Source: Pseudanabaena sp. PCC 7367 (GTDB lineage Bacteria > Cyanobacteriota > Cyanobacteriia > Pseudanabaenales > Pseudanabaenaceae). From it: a DNA stretch of 64,000 bases. Both the position numbers and the translations under genes were made by a program. Shown here one piece after another: positions 7,597-17,604 of this stretch. The first letter of the stretch is position 1. Each line of letters starts with the position of its first letter. The stretch covers positions 2,199,001 through 2,263,000 of the forward strand of contig NC_019701.1 of the NCBI RefSeq assembly GCF_000317065.1, given 5' to 3'. Below the pieces are notes generated by a model that worked only from the letters and a program-made list of their open reading frames with translations, was not told the DNA's origin and did no database searches.

Positions 7597-10500
7597 GTTG
7601 CACCTGGCCTTCGGGCTGGGTGAGGATTGGAACCCACATATTTGATGGCGGATTGTGATCTTCACGCGGTTGCACCTGGCCTTCGGGCTGGGTGAGGATT
7701 GGAACACCGAGGACGACATTTTGGAGTTGTGCCGAAGTGAGGTTGCACCTGGCCTTCGGGCTGGGTGAGGATTGGAACTGGCGATCGAGCGGTAGATAGT
7801 CTGGGCACAGCCACGGTTGCACCTGGCCTTCGGGCTGGGTGAGGATTGGAACAATCACCCAGAGGAGGCGATCGCCAGCTTCGGGCGCGAGGTTGCACCT
7901 GGCCTTCGGGCTGGGTGAGGATTGGAACCTCCGGTGGGCAATCGGTTGTTACTTGTGGCTCAATTGGTTGCACCTGGCCTTCGGGCTGGGTGAGGATTGG
8001 AACGAATCTGTTGTCTGGTGATTCATCGTCACCGGTTGCACCTGGCCTTCGGGCTGGGTGAGGATTGGAACTAACCTTGCCATACGAGGATTAATCAAAG
8101 CTATGTGAGTTGCACCTGGCCTTCGGGCTGGGTGAGGATTGGAACATCGAGCGAGCCAAACAATTTGCGCTGAACTTCCAAGTTGCACCTGGCCTTCGGG
8201 CTGGGTGAGGATTGGAACAATTCCCGTCCCTGGTATTTATCGAAATATTGGCTGTTGCACCTGGCCTTCGGGCTGGGTGAGGATTGGAACTAGTCATCAT
8301 CGGCTTAAGCAATGCAGCGATCGCCGTTGCACCTGGCCTTCGGGCTGGGTGAGGATTGGAACGTTGGCGATCGCACCTGGTAAAACCTGATCTGGCGGTT
8401 GCACCTGGCCTTCGGGCTGGGTGAGGATTGGAACAATCACCCAGAGGAGGCGATCGCCAGCTTCGGGCGTTGCACCTGGCCTTCGGGCTGGGTGAGGATT
8501 GGAACACCTGAGCAGCAATTATCTTTGGTTGGCGATACCGTTGCACCTGGCCTTCGGGCTGGGTGAGGATTGGAACTCTGTACAGTTCGTGGGCGATGTT
8601 ACCTATGTTGTTGCACCTGGCCTTCGGGCTGGGTGAGGATTGGAACAATAAACTGCCTGACGGTGTGAAGAAAAATGTAGGTGGTTGCACCTGGCCTTCG
8701 GGCTGGGTGAGGATTGGAACATGGGCTGCCACTGTTAAGACTACGTGGGCTGAGTACAACTCAAGTTGCACCTGGCCTTCGGGCTGGGTGAGGATTGGAA
8801 CGATAATAGAGAAATCCAAAAATTACCTATTGGCGTTGCACCTGGCCTTCGGGCTGGGTGAGGATTGGAACTCGGTCAGGTCATCGAACTTGATTTTGGT
8901 CAGCGTTGCACCTGGCCTTCGGGCTGGGTGAGGATTGGAACACAGTAATGAGAGCCTTTGACAGGGCGATTGCCGTTGCACCTGGCCTTCGGGCTGGGTG
9001 AGGATTGGAACTAAATATCCAGCGGCTAAAGGCAATGCCGCCAATAGTTGCACCTGGCCTTCGGGCTGGGTGAGGATTGGAACAGTTTGACGAGAATTAC
9101 CCGCAGTGCTTGTTAGGTTGCACCTGGCCTTCGGGCTGGGTGAGGATTGGAACAACTTTCATACCCTTCACCTCATTTACTACACGCCGTGTTGCACCTG
9201 GCCTTCGGGCTGGGTGAGGATTGGAACACCTACGCATCAACGCCACCACTGGCAACAGCAACGGTTGCACCTGGCCTTCGGGCTGGGTGAGGATTGGAAC
9301 ATCTATGCCCCATCTAGCTTGCGATTGCTACATCTGGTTGCACCTGGCCTTCGGGCTGGGTGAGGATTGGAACTTTTCGTTTGCCACTTTAGTTAGTTTT
9401 GGCGATCGGGTTGCACCTGGCCTTCGGGCTGGGTGAGGATTGGAACCAATCGCCCAATATATACTGTGGCCAGAAGCCAAGGTTGCACCTGGCCTTCGGG
9501 CTGGGTGAGGATTGGAACATTGTCACCATGTCGGCGCAGGCATCGCCAACATGTTGCACCTGGCCTTCGGGCTGGGTGAGGATTGGAACGGTGTAATCAC
9601 CACTGACGAAATTATTGTTAGTTAAAGTTGCACCTGGCCTTCGGGCTGGGTGAGGATTGGAACAGGTTCAGTTTGGTTCTGCCGGGATTGGGAAGCCGAT
9701 CGCAGGTTGCACCTGGCCTTCGGGCTGGGTGAGGATTGGAACCTATGCAACTCTTCTGATGCTTCATATCTAGCGATGTTGCACCTGGCCTTCGGGCTGG
9801 GTGAGGATTGGAACAAGGAATTTTGCTCAAGCTCACCCCGAATCAACATTGTTGCACCTGGCCTTCGGGCTGGGTGAGGATTGGAACTTCTATAACGAAT
9901 TGAGGCGGTGGGAGCCTCTCAATGTTGCACCTGGCCTTCGGGCTGGGTGAGGATTGGAACATGTGCTGCCCTACTTGCAGTCTGAGGCAACGGCGGTTGC
10001 ACCTGGCCTTCGGGCTGGGTGAGGATTGGAACTGGACTCAGGCCAACTCATGTTTATTGTGTATATGGTTGCACCTGGCCTTCGGGCTGGGTGAGGATTG
10101 GAACCTTTAACTCGCATTAGGGCGATCTCTTGCGAATCGGTTGCACCTGGCCTTCGGGCTGGGTGAGGATTGGAACATTCAAACTGGCCTCTGATCTGTG
10201 TAGGTTGGCAGGTTGCACCTGGCCTTCGGGCTGGGTGAGGATTGGAACGCTGATTAGCCATTTGCGACCAGCGGTTTTGTGTCAGGTTGCACCTGGCCTT
10301 CGGGCTGGGTGAGGATTGGAACAGGGAAATAACGACATGGCAGTTATTGATATTGAGGTTGCACCTGGCCTTCGGGCTGGGTGAGGATTGGAACTGGTAT
10401 GACTGGCGGCATCCCACTATGCGCCGATGTTGCACCTGGCCTTCGGGCTGGGTGAGGATTGGAACACTCCATAAACTTTATAGACATATTTCAAAGCAAG

Positions 10501-13373
10501 GTTGCACCTGGCCTTCGGGCTGGGTGAGGATTGGAACACTGCAACGCGACGCTAATGGAAACAAGCAGCTAGCGTTGCACCTGGCCTTCGGGCTGGGTGA
10601 GGATTGGAACGATCTCTGGAACAAGAAGGTTCTTGTATGTTGAAGGTTGCACCTGGCCTTCGGGCTGGGTGAGGATTGGAACGATCGCCAGATCTTGAGA
10701 ACCAGCCGAAGTCGCGGGTTGCACCTGGCCTTCGGGCTGGGTGAGGATTGGAACGTTTAGGATCTGTTGGGCAAACTGCTGTCTTGTCTGGTTGCACCTG
10801 GCCTTCGGGCTGGGTGAGGATTGGAACCCAGAGGTGCGCAATTATGCCTAGTTGTTATTTGTGGTTGCACCTGGCCTTCGGGCTGGGTGAGGATTGGAAC
10901 TTGTCCCCGAATAAGCTTTAAAATCTAGCGTCTCTAGTTGCACCTGGCCTTCGGGCTGGGTGAGGATTGGAACATTTCGGTCACTGTTTCGAGGACTTGC
11001 TGTCGAATGTTGCACCTGGCCTTCGGGCTGGGTGAGGATTGGAACCCTTAGTGATCCAAATACTTGCCACTTTCTGGTGGGTTGCACCTGGCCTTCGGGC
11101 TGGGTGAGGATTGGAACAGCCATCCTAAGTCTTGCAAGTGCCTGGGTTTAAGGTTGCACCTGGCCTTCGGGCTGGGTGAGGATTGGAACACTCGCCAGCC
11201 GCTTTGCTAATATTATCACCGCCTCAGTTGCACCTGGCCTTCGGGCTGGGTGAGGATTGGAACATCTCCTCCTCCTGGGCTTGATCAGCCTGCGCAGGTT
11301 GCACCTGGCCTTCGGGCTGGGTGAGGATTGGAACGCGCTGTGTTTAACGCAAATGTGTTGCGCGATCCAGTTGCACCTGGCCTTCGGGCTGGGTGAGGAT
11401 TGGAACATCTTTATTGTTGCTGTATGGTGGGTTGCCATATGTTGCACCTGGCCTTCGGGCTGGGTGAGGATTGGAACATGATGAATGCTTTTTCGTGCGC
11501 ATCTCGCGTTACATTGTTGCACCTGGCCTTCGGGCTGGGTGAGGATTGGAACTGATTGGAGTAGGGCTGTTCTTACGGCCTCGAATGTTGCACCTGGCCT
11601 TCGGGCTGGGTGAGGATTGGAACTATTTGATGGTATGCAGGTTTGTCGTTTTTGAATAAGTTGCACCTGGCCTTCGGGCTGGGTGAGGATTGGAACAAAA
11701 GAACCAAGGCAGGCCGCCTGTGACCTGCACCGTTGCACCTGGCCTTCGGGCTGGGTGAGGATTGGAACAAGAGATCGGCTTTAGCGAACAAGTCGAGGTG
11801 ATCGAAAGTTGCACCTGGCCTTCGGGCTGGGTGAGGATTGGAACAGGGCGATATGTTTGCCAGGATCGTGCAAGACGCTGTTGCACCTGGCCTTCGGGCT
11901 GGGTGAGGATTGGAACAACCAGGGCATTGCAATCTCAACTATTAGATATTGACGTTGCACCTGGCCTTCGGGCTGGGTGAGGATTGGAACAACTGGGTAG
12001 CCGTCAAATGTTTCATAGGTCAACGTTGCACCTGGCCTTCGGGCTGGGTGAGGATTGGAACGACGATATTATTCATTTGTTGACCTCGACCTCTATGTTG
12101 CACCTGGCCTTCGGGCTGGGTGAGGATTGGAACTCGATCTCTTAGTGCTAGCCCCGTCTCACCTTCTAGGTTGCACCTGGCCTTCGGGCTGGGTGAGGAT
12201 TGGAACCCATGTGTTCTTTACCAATGCCAAGACCATCGCAGGTTGCACCTGGCCTTCGGGCTGGGTGAGGATTGGAACAGGCACTCCCAGATTCAACCAA
12301 CCCGCTGCAACATTGTTGCACCTGGCCTTCGGGCTGGGTGAGGATTGGAACAACTTTCATACCCTTCACCTCATTTACTACACGCCGTGTTGCACCTGGC
12401 CTTCGGGCTGGGTGAGGATTGGAACCCAGTAGGGGCGCTCAGTCAATTCAATAAAACCGAGTTGCACCTGGCCTTCGGGCTGGGTGAGGATTGGAACGGG
12501 CAGGGATAGCTGTTATAATCAGAGCGTCAACAGTTGCACCTGGCCTTCGGGCTGGGTGAGGATTGGAACAGCCACACAGCCCAGGGTTAGCTCCACTGCG
12601 GTCGTTGCACCTGGCCTTCGGGCTGGGTGAGGATTGGAACGATCCCACTTCTTTACGCTAACTGGGATCTATTGTTGTTGCACCTGGCCTTCGGGCTGGG
12701 TGAGGATTGGAACCAGGGATATTAACTACAACATCCACCCGCACCGCGTTGCACCTGGCCTTCGGGCTGGGTGAGGATTGGAACAAAGATAAACCTGGCG
12801 AGCGTTTTTTTGTGTCTTGGTAGTTGCACCTGGCCTTCGGGCTGGGTGAGGATTGGAACAAGTTTGTCATTTTATTGCTGGCACAATTGTCAAAAGGTTG
12901 CACCTGGCCTTCGGGCTGGGTGAGGATTGGAACATCGTTGCCTCTAGCTCAGTTAGTTTGCTCATCGGTTGCACCTGGCCTTCGGGCTGGGTGAGGATTG
13001 GAACTGTCTTAACAACCTGGTGAAACACAAAGTTGTTGGTGTTGCACCTGGCCTTCGGGCTGGGTGAGGATTGGAACTTTAACTCTTTTAATTTGTTCTC
13101 TCTCCTCTGTGGGGTTGCACCTGGCCTTCGGGCTGGGTGAGGATTGGAACAGCCCTTTCCCTGCCAACAAATTATCTCTGTTGTCAATGTTGCACCTGGC
13201 CTTCGGGCTGGGTGAGGATTGGAACTTCTTTTGATTCGATCTGCAAGCCGCGTAAGCCTCGATAGGTTGCACCTGGCCTTCGGGCTGGGTGAGGATTGGA
13301 ACAGACCCAGCGATCGCATCCGCGCGATTGTCCCAAGTTGCACCTGGCCTTCGGGCTGGGTGAGGATTGGAAC
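7597..13373 (+). CRISPR. CRISPR array, leader-proximal block: 80 repeats of 37 bp
   Basis: Eighty copies of a 37-bp repeat (starts GTTGCACC, ends GGATTGGAAC) appear identical on reading. Spacers are mostly 33-38 nt, with extremes of 31 and 44. Each repeat can fold into a 9-bp stem, CACCTGGCC with GGCTGGGTG (two G-U pairs), closed by a UUCG tetraloop. The ATTGGAAC end resembles the ATTGAAAC 5' handle of other type I repeats, so crRNAs read on the + strand, away from the leader. Spacer 4 (7853-7891) and spacer 12 (8435-8468) share their first 34 nt; spacer 22 (9154-9190) equals spacer 66 (12352-12388). Confidence 0.99.
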
Positions 13374-13397
13374 ATTGCGATTTTTAGATGCTCAATA

Positions 13398-13416
13398 CAG
13401 CGCATTTCAGATTAGA
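13398..13416 (+). repeat. IS630 terminal inverted repeat, left
   Basis: It begins CAGCGCATTT directly after the TA at 13396-13397, nine bases beyond the transposase stop, and matches the opposite end at 13 of 19 positions. Confidence 0.8.
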
Positions 13417-13979
13417 GACGCACAGAGATCGGCCTCAAGGAACCAGCCCATAATATCGTCTAGAGAAACCTTGGCAAGAGCGTTAGAAATAGCTTTATGC
13501 AAGTCATCATAGTCCCTGGCCGCCCAAGAGCGTAGAAACTGTTTCACCTTTGACCACAGCATCTCAATCGGATTTAGCTCTGGTGAATAAGGCGGTAAGT
13601 AAACCAAGTGAGCACCGACGGACTCAATTAACTCTCGCACAGGATCAACCTTATGTACACTGAGGTTATCCATAATCACAATTGCACCAGACCATAGGTT
13701 AGGCAGCAATTTATCTTTGAGATAGGACACGAAAGTATCAGTATTATTGCTACCAGTAAAAGTAAAATTAGTCAGCACACCGCGTAATGCCATAGCCCCA
13801 ATTATAGTAACGTTTTTGCCTCGAGCAAGTGGTTTACTAGCATAGGCTCTCTCACCTAGAGTAGCCCTTGCATACAACCTGGTCATTGCCAGGTTAACGC
13901 CTGTCTCATCAATGAATACCAGGTTTTCCATTGCCTGTGGCCAAAGCCAGCGTTGATAATCTGCTCTCAGCTGTTGCAC
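13407..13979 (-). CDS. IS630 transposase, C-terminal DDE catalytic part (orfB)
   Basis: This is the catalytic half of an IS630-type DDE transposase. The three acidic residues sit in FIDETG, IVIMDNLSVHK and PPYSPELNPIEMLW. The GTG at 13979 is only nominal: the same frame is open upstream through KKTFHADERDTERVQQ, which continues the family's linker. Expression therefore probably needs a frame change from orfA at the A9 run (14012-14020). All catalytic motifs are intact, so the element may be active. Confidence 0.9.
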   Translation of the reverse strand: MQQLRADYQRWLWPQAMENLVFIDETGVNLAMTRLYARATLGERAYASKPLARGKNVTIIGAMALRGVLTNFTFTGSNNTDTFVSYLKDKLLPNLWSGAIVIMDNLSVHKVDPVRELIESVGAHLVYLPPYSPELNPIEMLWSKVKQFLRSWAARDYDDLHKAISNALAKVSLDDIMGWFLEADLCASLI

Positions 13980-13995
13980 TCGTTCTGTATCCCTT

Positions 13996-14361
13996 TCATC
14001 GGCGTGAAAAGTTTTTTTTTCGAGTTAACTCCTGCCTTTGCAACGTACGGCACATGGTTGGTTCTGATACCCTGATGCCAGTACGTTCATACATTTGCTC
14101 ACATAACTCCGACAGTGTGGCATCATTTTTAGCGGCTACTAACTTTGCTAACTCAGCCAGAGCAGCTTCATTAAACTTGGCTTTTGCTCCTGCCTTGTAT
14201 GGAATTGGCTCAACTGAACCAGTAGTGCGATAAAGTTGGAGCAGCTGATGGACACTGTCTTTACTAACGCTGAATCGGGTTGCCAACTCACGGATTGAAC
14301 CTTCTTTATTTTCGTACGCTGTGACTATGCGCTGACGCAAATCTAGAGAATGGGCTCTCAT
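13996..14361 (-). CDS. IS630 transposase, N-terminal DNA-binding part (orfA)
   Basis: This 121-residue protein begins MRAHSLDLRQRIVTAYENKEG and carries the helix-turn-helix region of IS630/Tc1 transposases (REL ATRFSVSKDSVHQLL, then a second HTH). It ends in QELTRKKNFSRR just past a run of nine A on the coding strand. If the run were read as eight A, the protein would continue into orfB as KKTFHADERD. Transcriptional slippage at such runs is known for IS630 elements; a simple inactivating frameshift is the alternative. Confidence 0.88.
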   Translation of the reverse strand: MRAHSLDLRQRIVTAYENKEGSIRELATRFSVSKDSVHQLLQLYRTTGSVEPIPYKAGAKAKFNEAALAELAKLVAAKNDATLSELCEQMYERTGIRVSEPTMCRTLQRQELTRKKNFSRR

Positions 14362-14398
14362 ACTTTTTGATTCTTACTTTACTCCTATCATGTCATAT

Positions 14399-14417
14399 TC
14401 TATTGCGGAATCTGCTG
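14399..14417 (-). repeat. IS630 terminal inverted repeat, right
   Basis: Read on the minus strand from the TA at 14418-14419 it begins CAGCAGATTCC and pairs with the left end over 19 bp. Confidence 0.8.
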
Positions 14418-14432
14418 TATCAAGCCCAAGAA

Positions 14433-15421
14433 GTTGCACCTGGCCTTCGGGCTGGGTGAGGATTGGAACTTTATGGCTTCCAGATCGATTGCGATAGGTC
14501 TAAGGTTGCACCTGGCCTTCGGGCTGGGTGAGGATTGGAACAGAAATCCTAATGTGGTGCTTAATTCCGAAGTTTTGACGTTGCACCTGGCCTTCGGGCT
14601 GGGTGAGGATTGGAACTTTATGGCTTCCAGATCGATTGCGATAGGTCTAAGGTTGCACCTGGCCTTCGGGCTGGGTGAGGATTGGAACCAGCCAATCAGA
14701 CTTTCTTCGAGAGCTTGTACCCAGTTGCACCTGGCCTTCGGGCTGGGTGAGGATTGGAACAAGTATTGAGGGTGGGATCACGTTAACATTTCGCATGTTG
14801 CACCTGGCCTTCGGGCTGGGTGAGGATTGGAACAAGTATTGAGGGTGGGATCACGTTAACATTTCGCATGTTGCACCTGGCCTTCGGGCTGGGTGAGGAT
14901 TGGAACAGTCTGGGAAACGTCAAAAGTGGCTACACCTCTAAAGTTGCACCTGGCCTTCGGGCTGGGTGAGGATTGGAACCTTTCGAATCGGTTTCTTTCG
15001 CTATCAAACGAATAGGGTTGCACCTGGCCTTCGGGCTGGGTGAGGATTGGAACTAATTTACCACTGGCTATCCACTGGTTACCCATCAGAGTTGCACCTG
15101 GCCTTCGGGCTGGGTGAGGATTGGAACATCATCAGATACATCGTGGCTACACTTAGGCGATCGCGTTGCACCTGGCCTTCGGGCTGGGTGAGGATTGGAA
15201 CGGTCTATGTCCATGCAATAGATGGTTTGCTAGACGTTGCACCTGGCCTTCGGGCTGGGTGAGGATTGGAACACCGATTAAAACCGGAAGTGGCCGATTT
15301 GATCCGTACTGTTGCACCTGGCCTTCGGGCTGGGTGAGGATTGGAACAGGATCAAATCTCAATACTATCCAGCCTATTTAAGATGTTGCACCTGGCCTTC
15401 GGGCTGGGTGAGGATTGGAAC
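14433..15421 (+). CRISPR. CRISPR array, leader-distal block: 14 repeats
   Basis: This block continues the same 37-bp repeat beyond the IS. The distal end is rich in duplications: spacers at 14470-14504 and 14617-14651 are identical, and those at 14761-14796 and 14834-14869 are an identical adjacent pair. The terminal repeat at 15385-15421 is intact, unlike the degenerate last repeat common in other arrays. The block may depend on transcription through the IS. Confidence 0.98.
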
Positions 15422-15660
15422 AATCCAGGCGGCATGTGTTTCATCAGTGATAATGGGACATTAGAAGACACATTACTTAGCCTAACCTGTGGTAGTTTGC
15501 AGCGATCGATGCCATTGTTTCGGCTTAAACAACAATATTTTTGGCATAATCTCATGATTGGCTTTGCCCAGATCTAAAAATCTCAATCTTCATAATCCAG
15601 ATCCAGATCTACTAAAACAGGCGCTATCATATCCACCATTGAATGAGGCAAAGGTAGGTT
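15422..15660. other. Array-distal flank, no gene recognised
   Basis: These 239 bp follow the last repeat. A frame entering from the repeat stays open to 15577 (with FRLKQQYFWHNLMIGF) and could be a gene remnant, but it has no recognisable family or independent start. The remainder is the upstream region of the next gene. Confidence 0.4.
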
Positions 15661-16803
15661 ATGGATCAGCAAGTTTCCAGGCGATCGCTAGGTAAAGGAT
15701 TTCTAGGTGGCTTAGGCGTAGGACTATCAACAATCTGGGCATGTCGATCGGCAGGCTTATCAGGCAATCAAGCGATCGCGGCCACAACTGATAAATCCGC
15801 AAAAGATAATCAAAAATCTAGTCCCTCTAAAGTCAGTAAATCAATTATCAAGCCACCCATGCTCAGTCCTGGCGATCGGGTGGGGATGGTGGCTCCGGCC
15901 AGTGATGCCTATGAACCAGAGGAGATCCAGATTGCCAAGGAAACGATGGAACTATATGGCTTTGAGGTGGTGTTAGCCAAGCACATTGGCGATCGCTATG
16001 GTTACCTGGCTGGTAAAGACCGCGATCGGGCTGCTGATATCAACGAAATGTTTGGCCGGGAGGATATTAAAGGTTTGGTGACTTTTTCCGGTGGCTATGG
16101 CTGTAGTCGCTTGCTGCCGTTGTTGGACTATGATCTGATCCGCCAAAATCCCAAGGTAATTGTGGGGCATAGCGATATTACCGCCTTATTGATGGGGATT
16201 TACGCCCAAACTGGTCTGGTCACTTTTCATGGTTCGTCGGGGTTAACTGGGGTGGGTGAATATGCCCGTAGTCATTTCCGCCGCGCGATCATGAATAAAG
16301 CCACGATCGGTGAAGTTGCCAAACCACCCGCCACCAGCGCCAAAACCGTGAAGCGCAATCATCGGCTGGTCACGATTTCGCCTGGTCAGGCCACTGGGCA
16401 ATTAATCGGCGGTAATCTCACTTTGGTTACTAATTTGGTGGGATCGCCCTATTTCCCCGATCTGAAGGGCAAGATTTTATTCCTGGAAGATGTGGGTGAA
16501 GAACCCTATCGAATCGATCGGATGCTGACCCAGTTATGGCTATCGGGCAAGCTGGAGGACGCAGCCGGGATCGCCCTGGGGCATTTTTCTAATTGCTATC
16601 CGAAGGAATATCAAGCCAGCTTTTTTAATACTCTCAGTTTGGAAGAAGTGTTGCGCGATCGGTTTGAACCACTGGGCATCCCCACGCTCTATAACTTGAT
16701 GTTTGGGCATGTGGGCGAAAATGCGGTGTTGCCGCTGGGCACTGAAGCAACTTTGGATGCCACGGCGCAAACTTTGACGATCAATGAAAATGCAGTGATT
16801 TAA
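15661..16803 (+). CDS. LD-carboxypeptidase-like serine peptidase, family S66, Tat-exported
   Basis: S66 peptidases cleave L,D bonds in murein peptides (LdcA) or confer microcin C immunity (MccF). The domain starts near residue 62 (MLSPGDRVGMVAPASDAYEPEE). The nucleophile serine lies in VIVGHSDITALL, and a Glu/His pair is expected in the C-terminal half (LEDVGEEPYRIDRM; LMFGHVGENAVLPLG). The N-terminus SRRSLGKGFLGGLGVGLS is a twin-arginine signal, placing the enzyme in the periplasm. At 380 residues it is slightly long because of the signal and linker. Stand-alone gene next to the array; muropeptide recycling is the likeliest role. Confidence 0.85.
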   Translation: MDQQVSRRSLGKGFLGGLGVGLSTIWACRSAGLSGNQAIAATTDKSAKDNQKSSPSKVSKSIIKPPMLSPGDRVGMVAPASDAYEPEEIQIAKETMELYGFEVVLAKHIGDRYGYLAGKDRDRAADINEMFGREDIKGLVTFSGGYGCSRLLPLLDYDLIRQNPKVIVGHSDITALLMGIYAQTGLVTFHGSSGLTGVGEYARSHFRRAIMNKATIGEVAKPPATSAKTVKRNHRLVTISPGQATGQLIGGNLTLVTNLVGSPYFPDLKGKILFLEDVGEEPYRIDRMLTQLWLSGKLEDAAGIALGHFSNCYPKEYQASFFNTLSLEEVLRDRFEPLGIPTLYNLMFGHVGENAVLPLGTEATLDATAQTLTINENAVI

Positions 16804-16917
16804 GCCGCAGGTTGATCATTAATCTATCCTCAGGGATTGGGGCTGGGGGCAGGAACCGAATTATAATTGCTGGCAAATATCTAACATCTCTTTGTTGGCA
16901 ACTCGTCATTTTTGATT

Positions 16918-17208
16918 ATGCGATCGCTATTCTCCTTATATTTTCGTCTGTTTCGCAGTAGTCGGTTTCGTTGGATTGCGATTTTGGCCAGCCTGGTCTA
17001 TATTCTCAGTCCGTTTGATCTCTCGCCGGATCTAATGCCGATCTTGGGGCGGGTTGATGATCTGGTGGTGATTGTGTTGATGCTGGCGGGGTTGATTCAG
17101 AATTTGTTTATTAAATCGAGTGATGATGAAGATGAAAGCGATCGCGGCGATCTTGGTGGGGACAAAGACGTGGAGACGATCGATGTGGATTCGGTCACTT
17201 TGCCTTGA
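16918..17208 (+). CDS. DUF1232 (YkvA-type) small membrane protein
   Basis: This protein of about 96 residues has the DUF1232 core: a hydrophobic helix with YILSPFDLSPDLMP and the following VDDLVVIVLMLAGL. Function is unknown. I chose the ATG at 16918 over an in-frame TTG two codons upstream. The C-terminal tail is acidic (DDEDESDRGD), probably a disordered cytoplasmic end. Confidence 0.75.
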   Translation: MRSLFSLYFRLFRSSRFRWIAILASLVYILSPFDLSPDLMPILGRVDDLVVIVLMLAGLIQNLFIKSSDDEDESDRGDLGGDKDVETIDVDSVTLP

Positions 17209-17274
17209 ATTTTAATTAGGGACTGATTTGGTATGATTTAGGTATCGATCCTGTAGATATTTAATCGACTGGCT

Positions 17275-17586
17275 ATGCATATCAGATTCGCTGAAGTAGA
17301 TGAAAAATTCATCAAGTCTCAGATAGAAGACGGTTTCTATACTAATGAAACTGAGCTAGTGCGGGATGCGGTGCGGAAAATGCGGGAAACGCAAGAACGG
17401 AAGGCGCAATTTCTAGCTGCGGTTCAGTTAGGGATGGATCAGGCCGATCGTGGTGAAACGGTTGCCTATAGTGATGATTTGATGGATCAGATTGCGCAAC
17501 GGGCAACGGCAAGGGTAGCAGCAGGCAAGCCAATTAAGAATCCTGAGGCTATTGGGACATCACCTAAATTGGAGATGGATGAATAA
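17275..17586 (+). CDS. ParD-like ribbon-helix-helix antitoxin, orphan
   Basis: This 103-residue protein has an N-terminal ribbon-helix-helix: strand MHIRFAEVDEKF, then helices in YTNETELVRDAVRKMRE. The pattern matches type II ParD antitoxins, with a C-terminal tail that would wrap a toxin. No ParE- or RelE-like gene adjoins it: the next gene is convergent pilT. It is therefore an orphan antitoxin or a free-standing regulator. Confidence 0.65.
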   Translation: MHIRFAEVDEKFIKSQIEDGFYTNETELVRDAVRKMRETQERKAQFLAAVQLGMDQADRGETVAYSDDLMDQIAQRATARVAAGKPIKNPEAIGTSPKLEMDE

Positions 17587-17604
17587 TGGCCGCATAATAA
17601 AAAG

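Larger units (their letters stand above)
13398..14417 (-). mobile_element. IS630-family insertion sequence inside a CRISPR spacer
   Basis: The 1020-bp element has imperfect terminal inverted repeats (13 of 19 positions match between 13398-13416 and the reverse complement of 14399-14417). It is flanked by a TA duplication at 13396-13397 and 14418-14419, the IS630/Tc1-mariner target signature. The transposase is on the minus strand in two frames. Removing the element and one TA restores a spacer of 22+2+13 = 37 nt, so it landed within a single spacer. Confidence 0.93.

Noticed and set aside
7552-15381. Dozens of open frames on both strands through the array, with motifs such as FQSSPSPKARCN or LHLAFGLGEDWN
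   Set aside because: They are translations of the CRISPR repeat, which has no stop in any minus-strand frame and in two plus-strand frames; spacers rarely break them.
7597-15421. Two independent arrays rather than one
   Set aside because: Identical repeats and orientation, and a TA-flanked IS whose removal restores a normal spacer, show a single array.
7597-15421. Self-targeting spacers against genes in this window
   Set aside because: None was noticed by eye, but this cannot be excluded without an alignment search.
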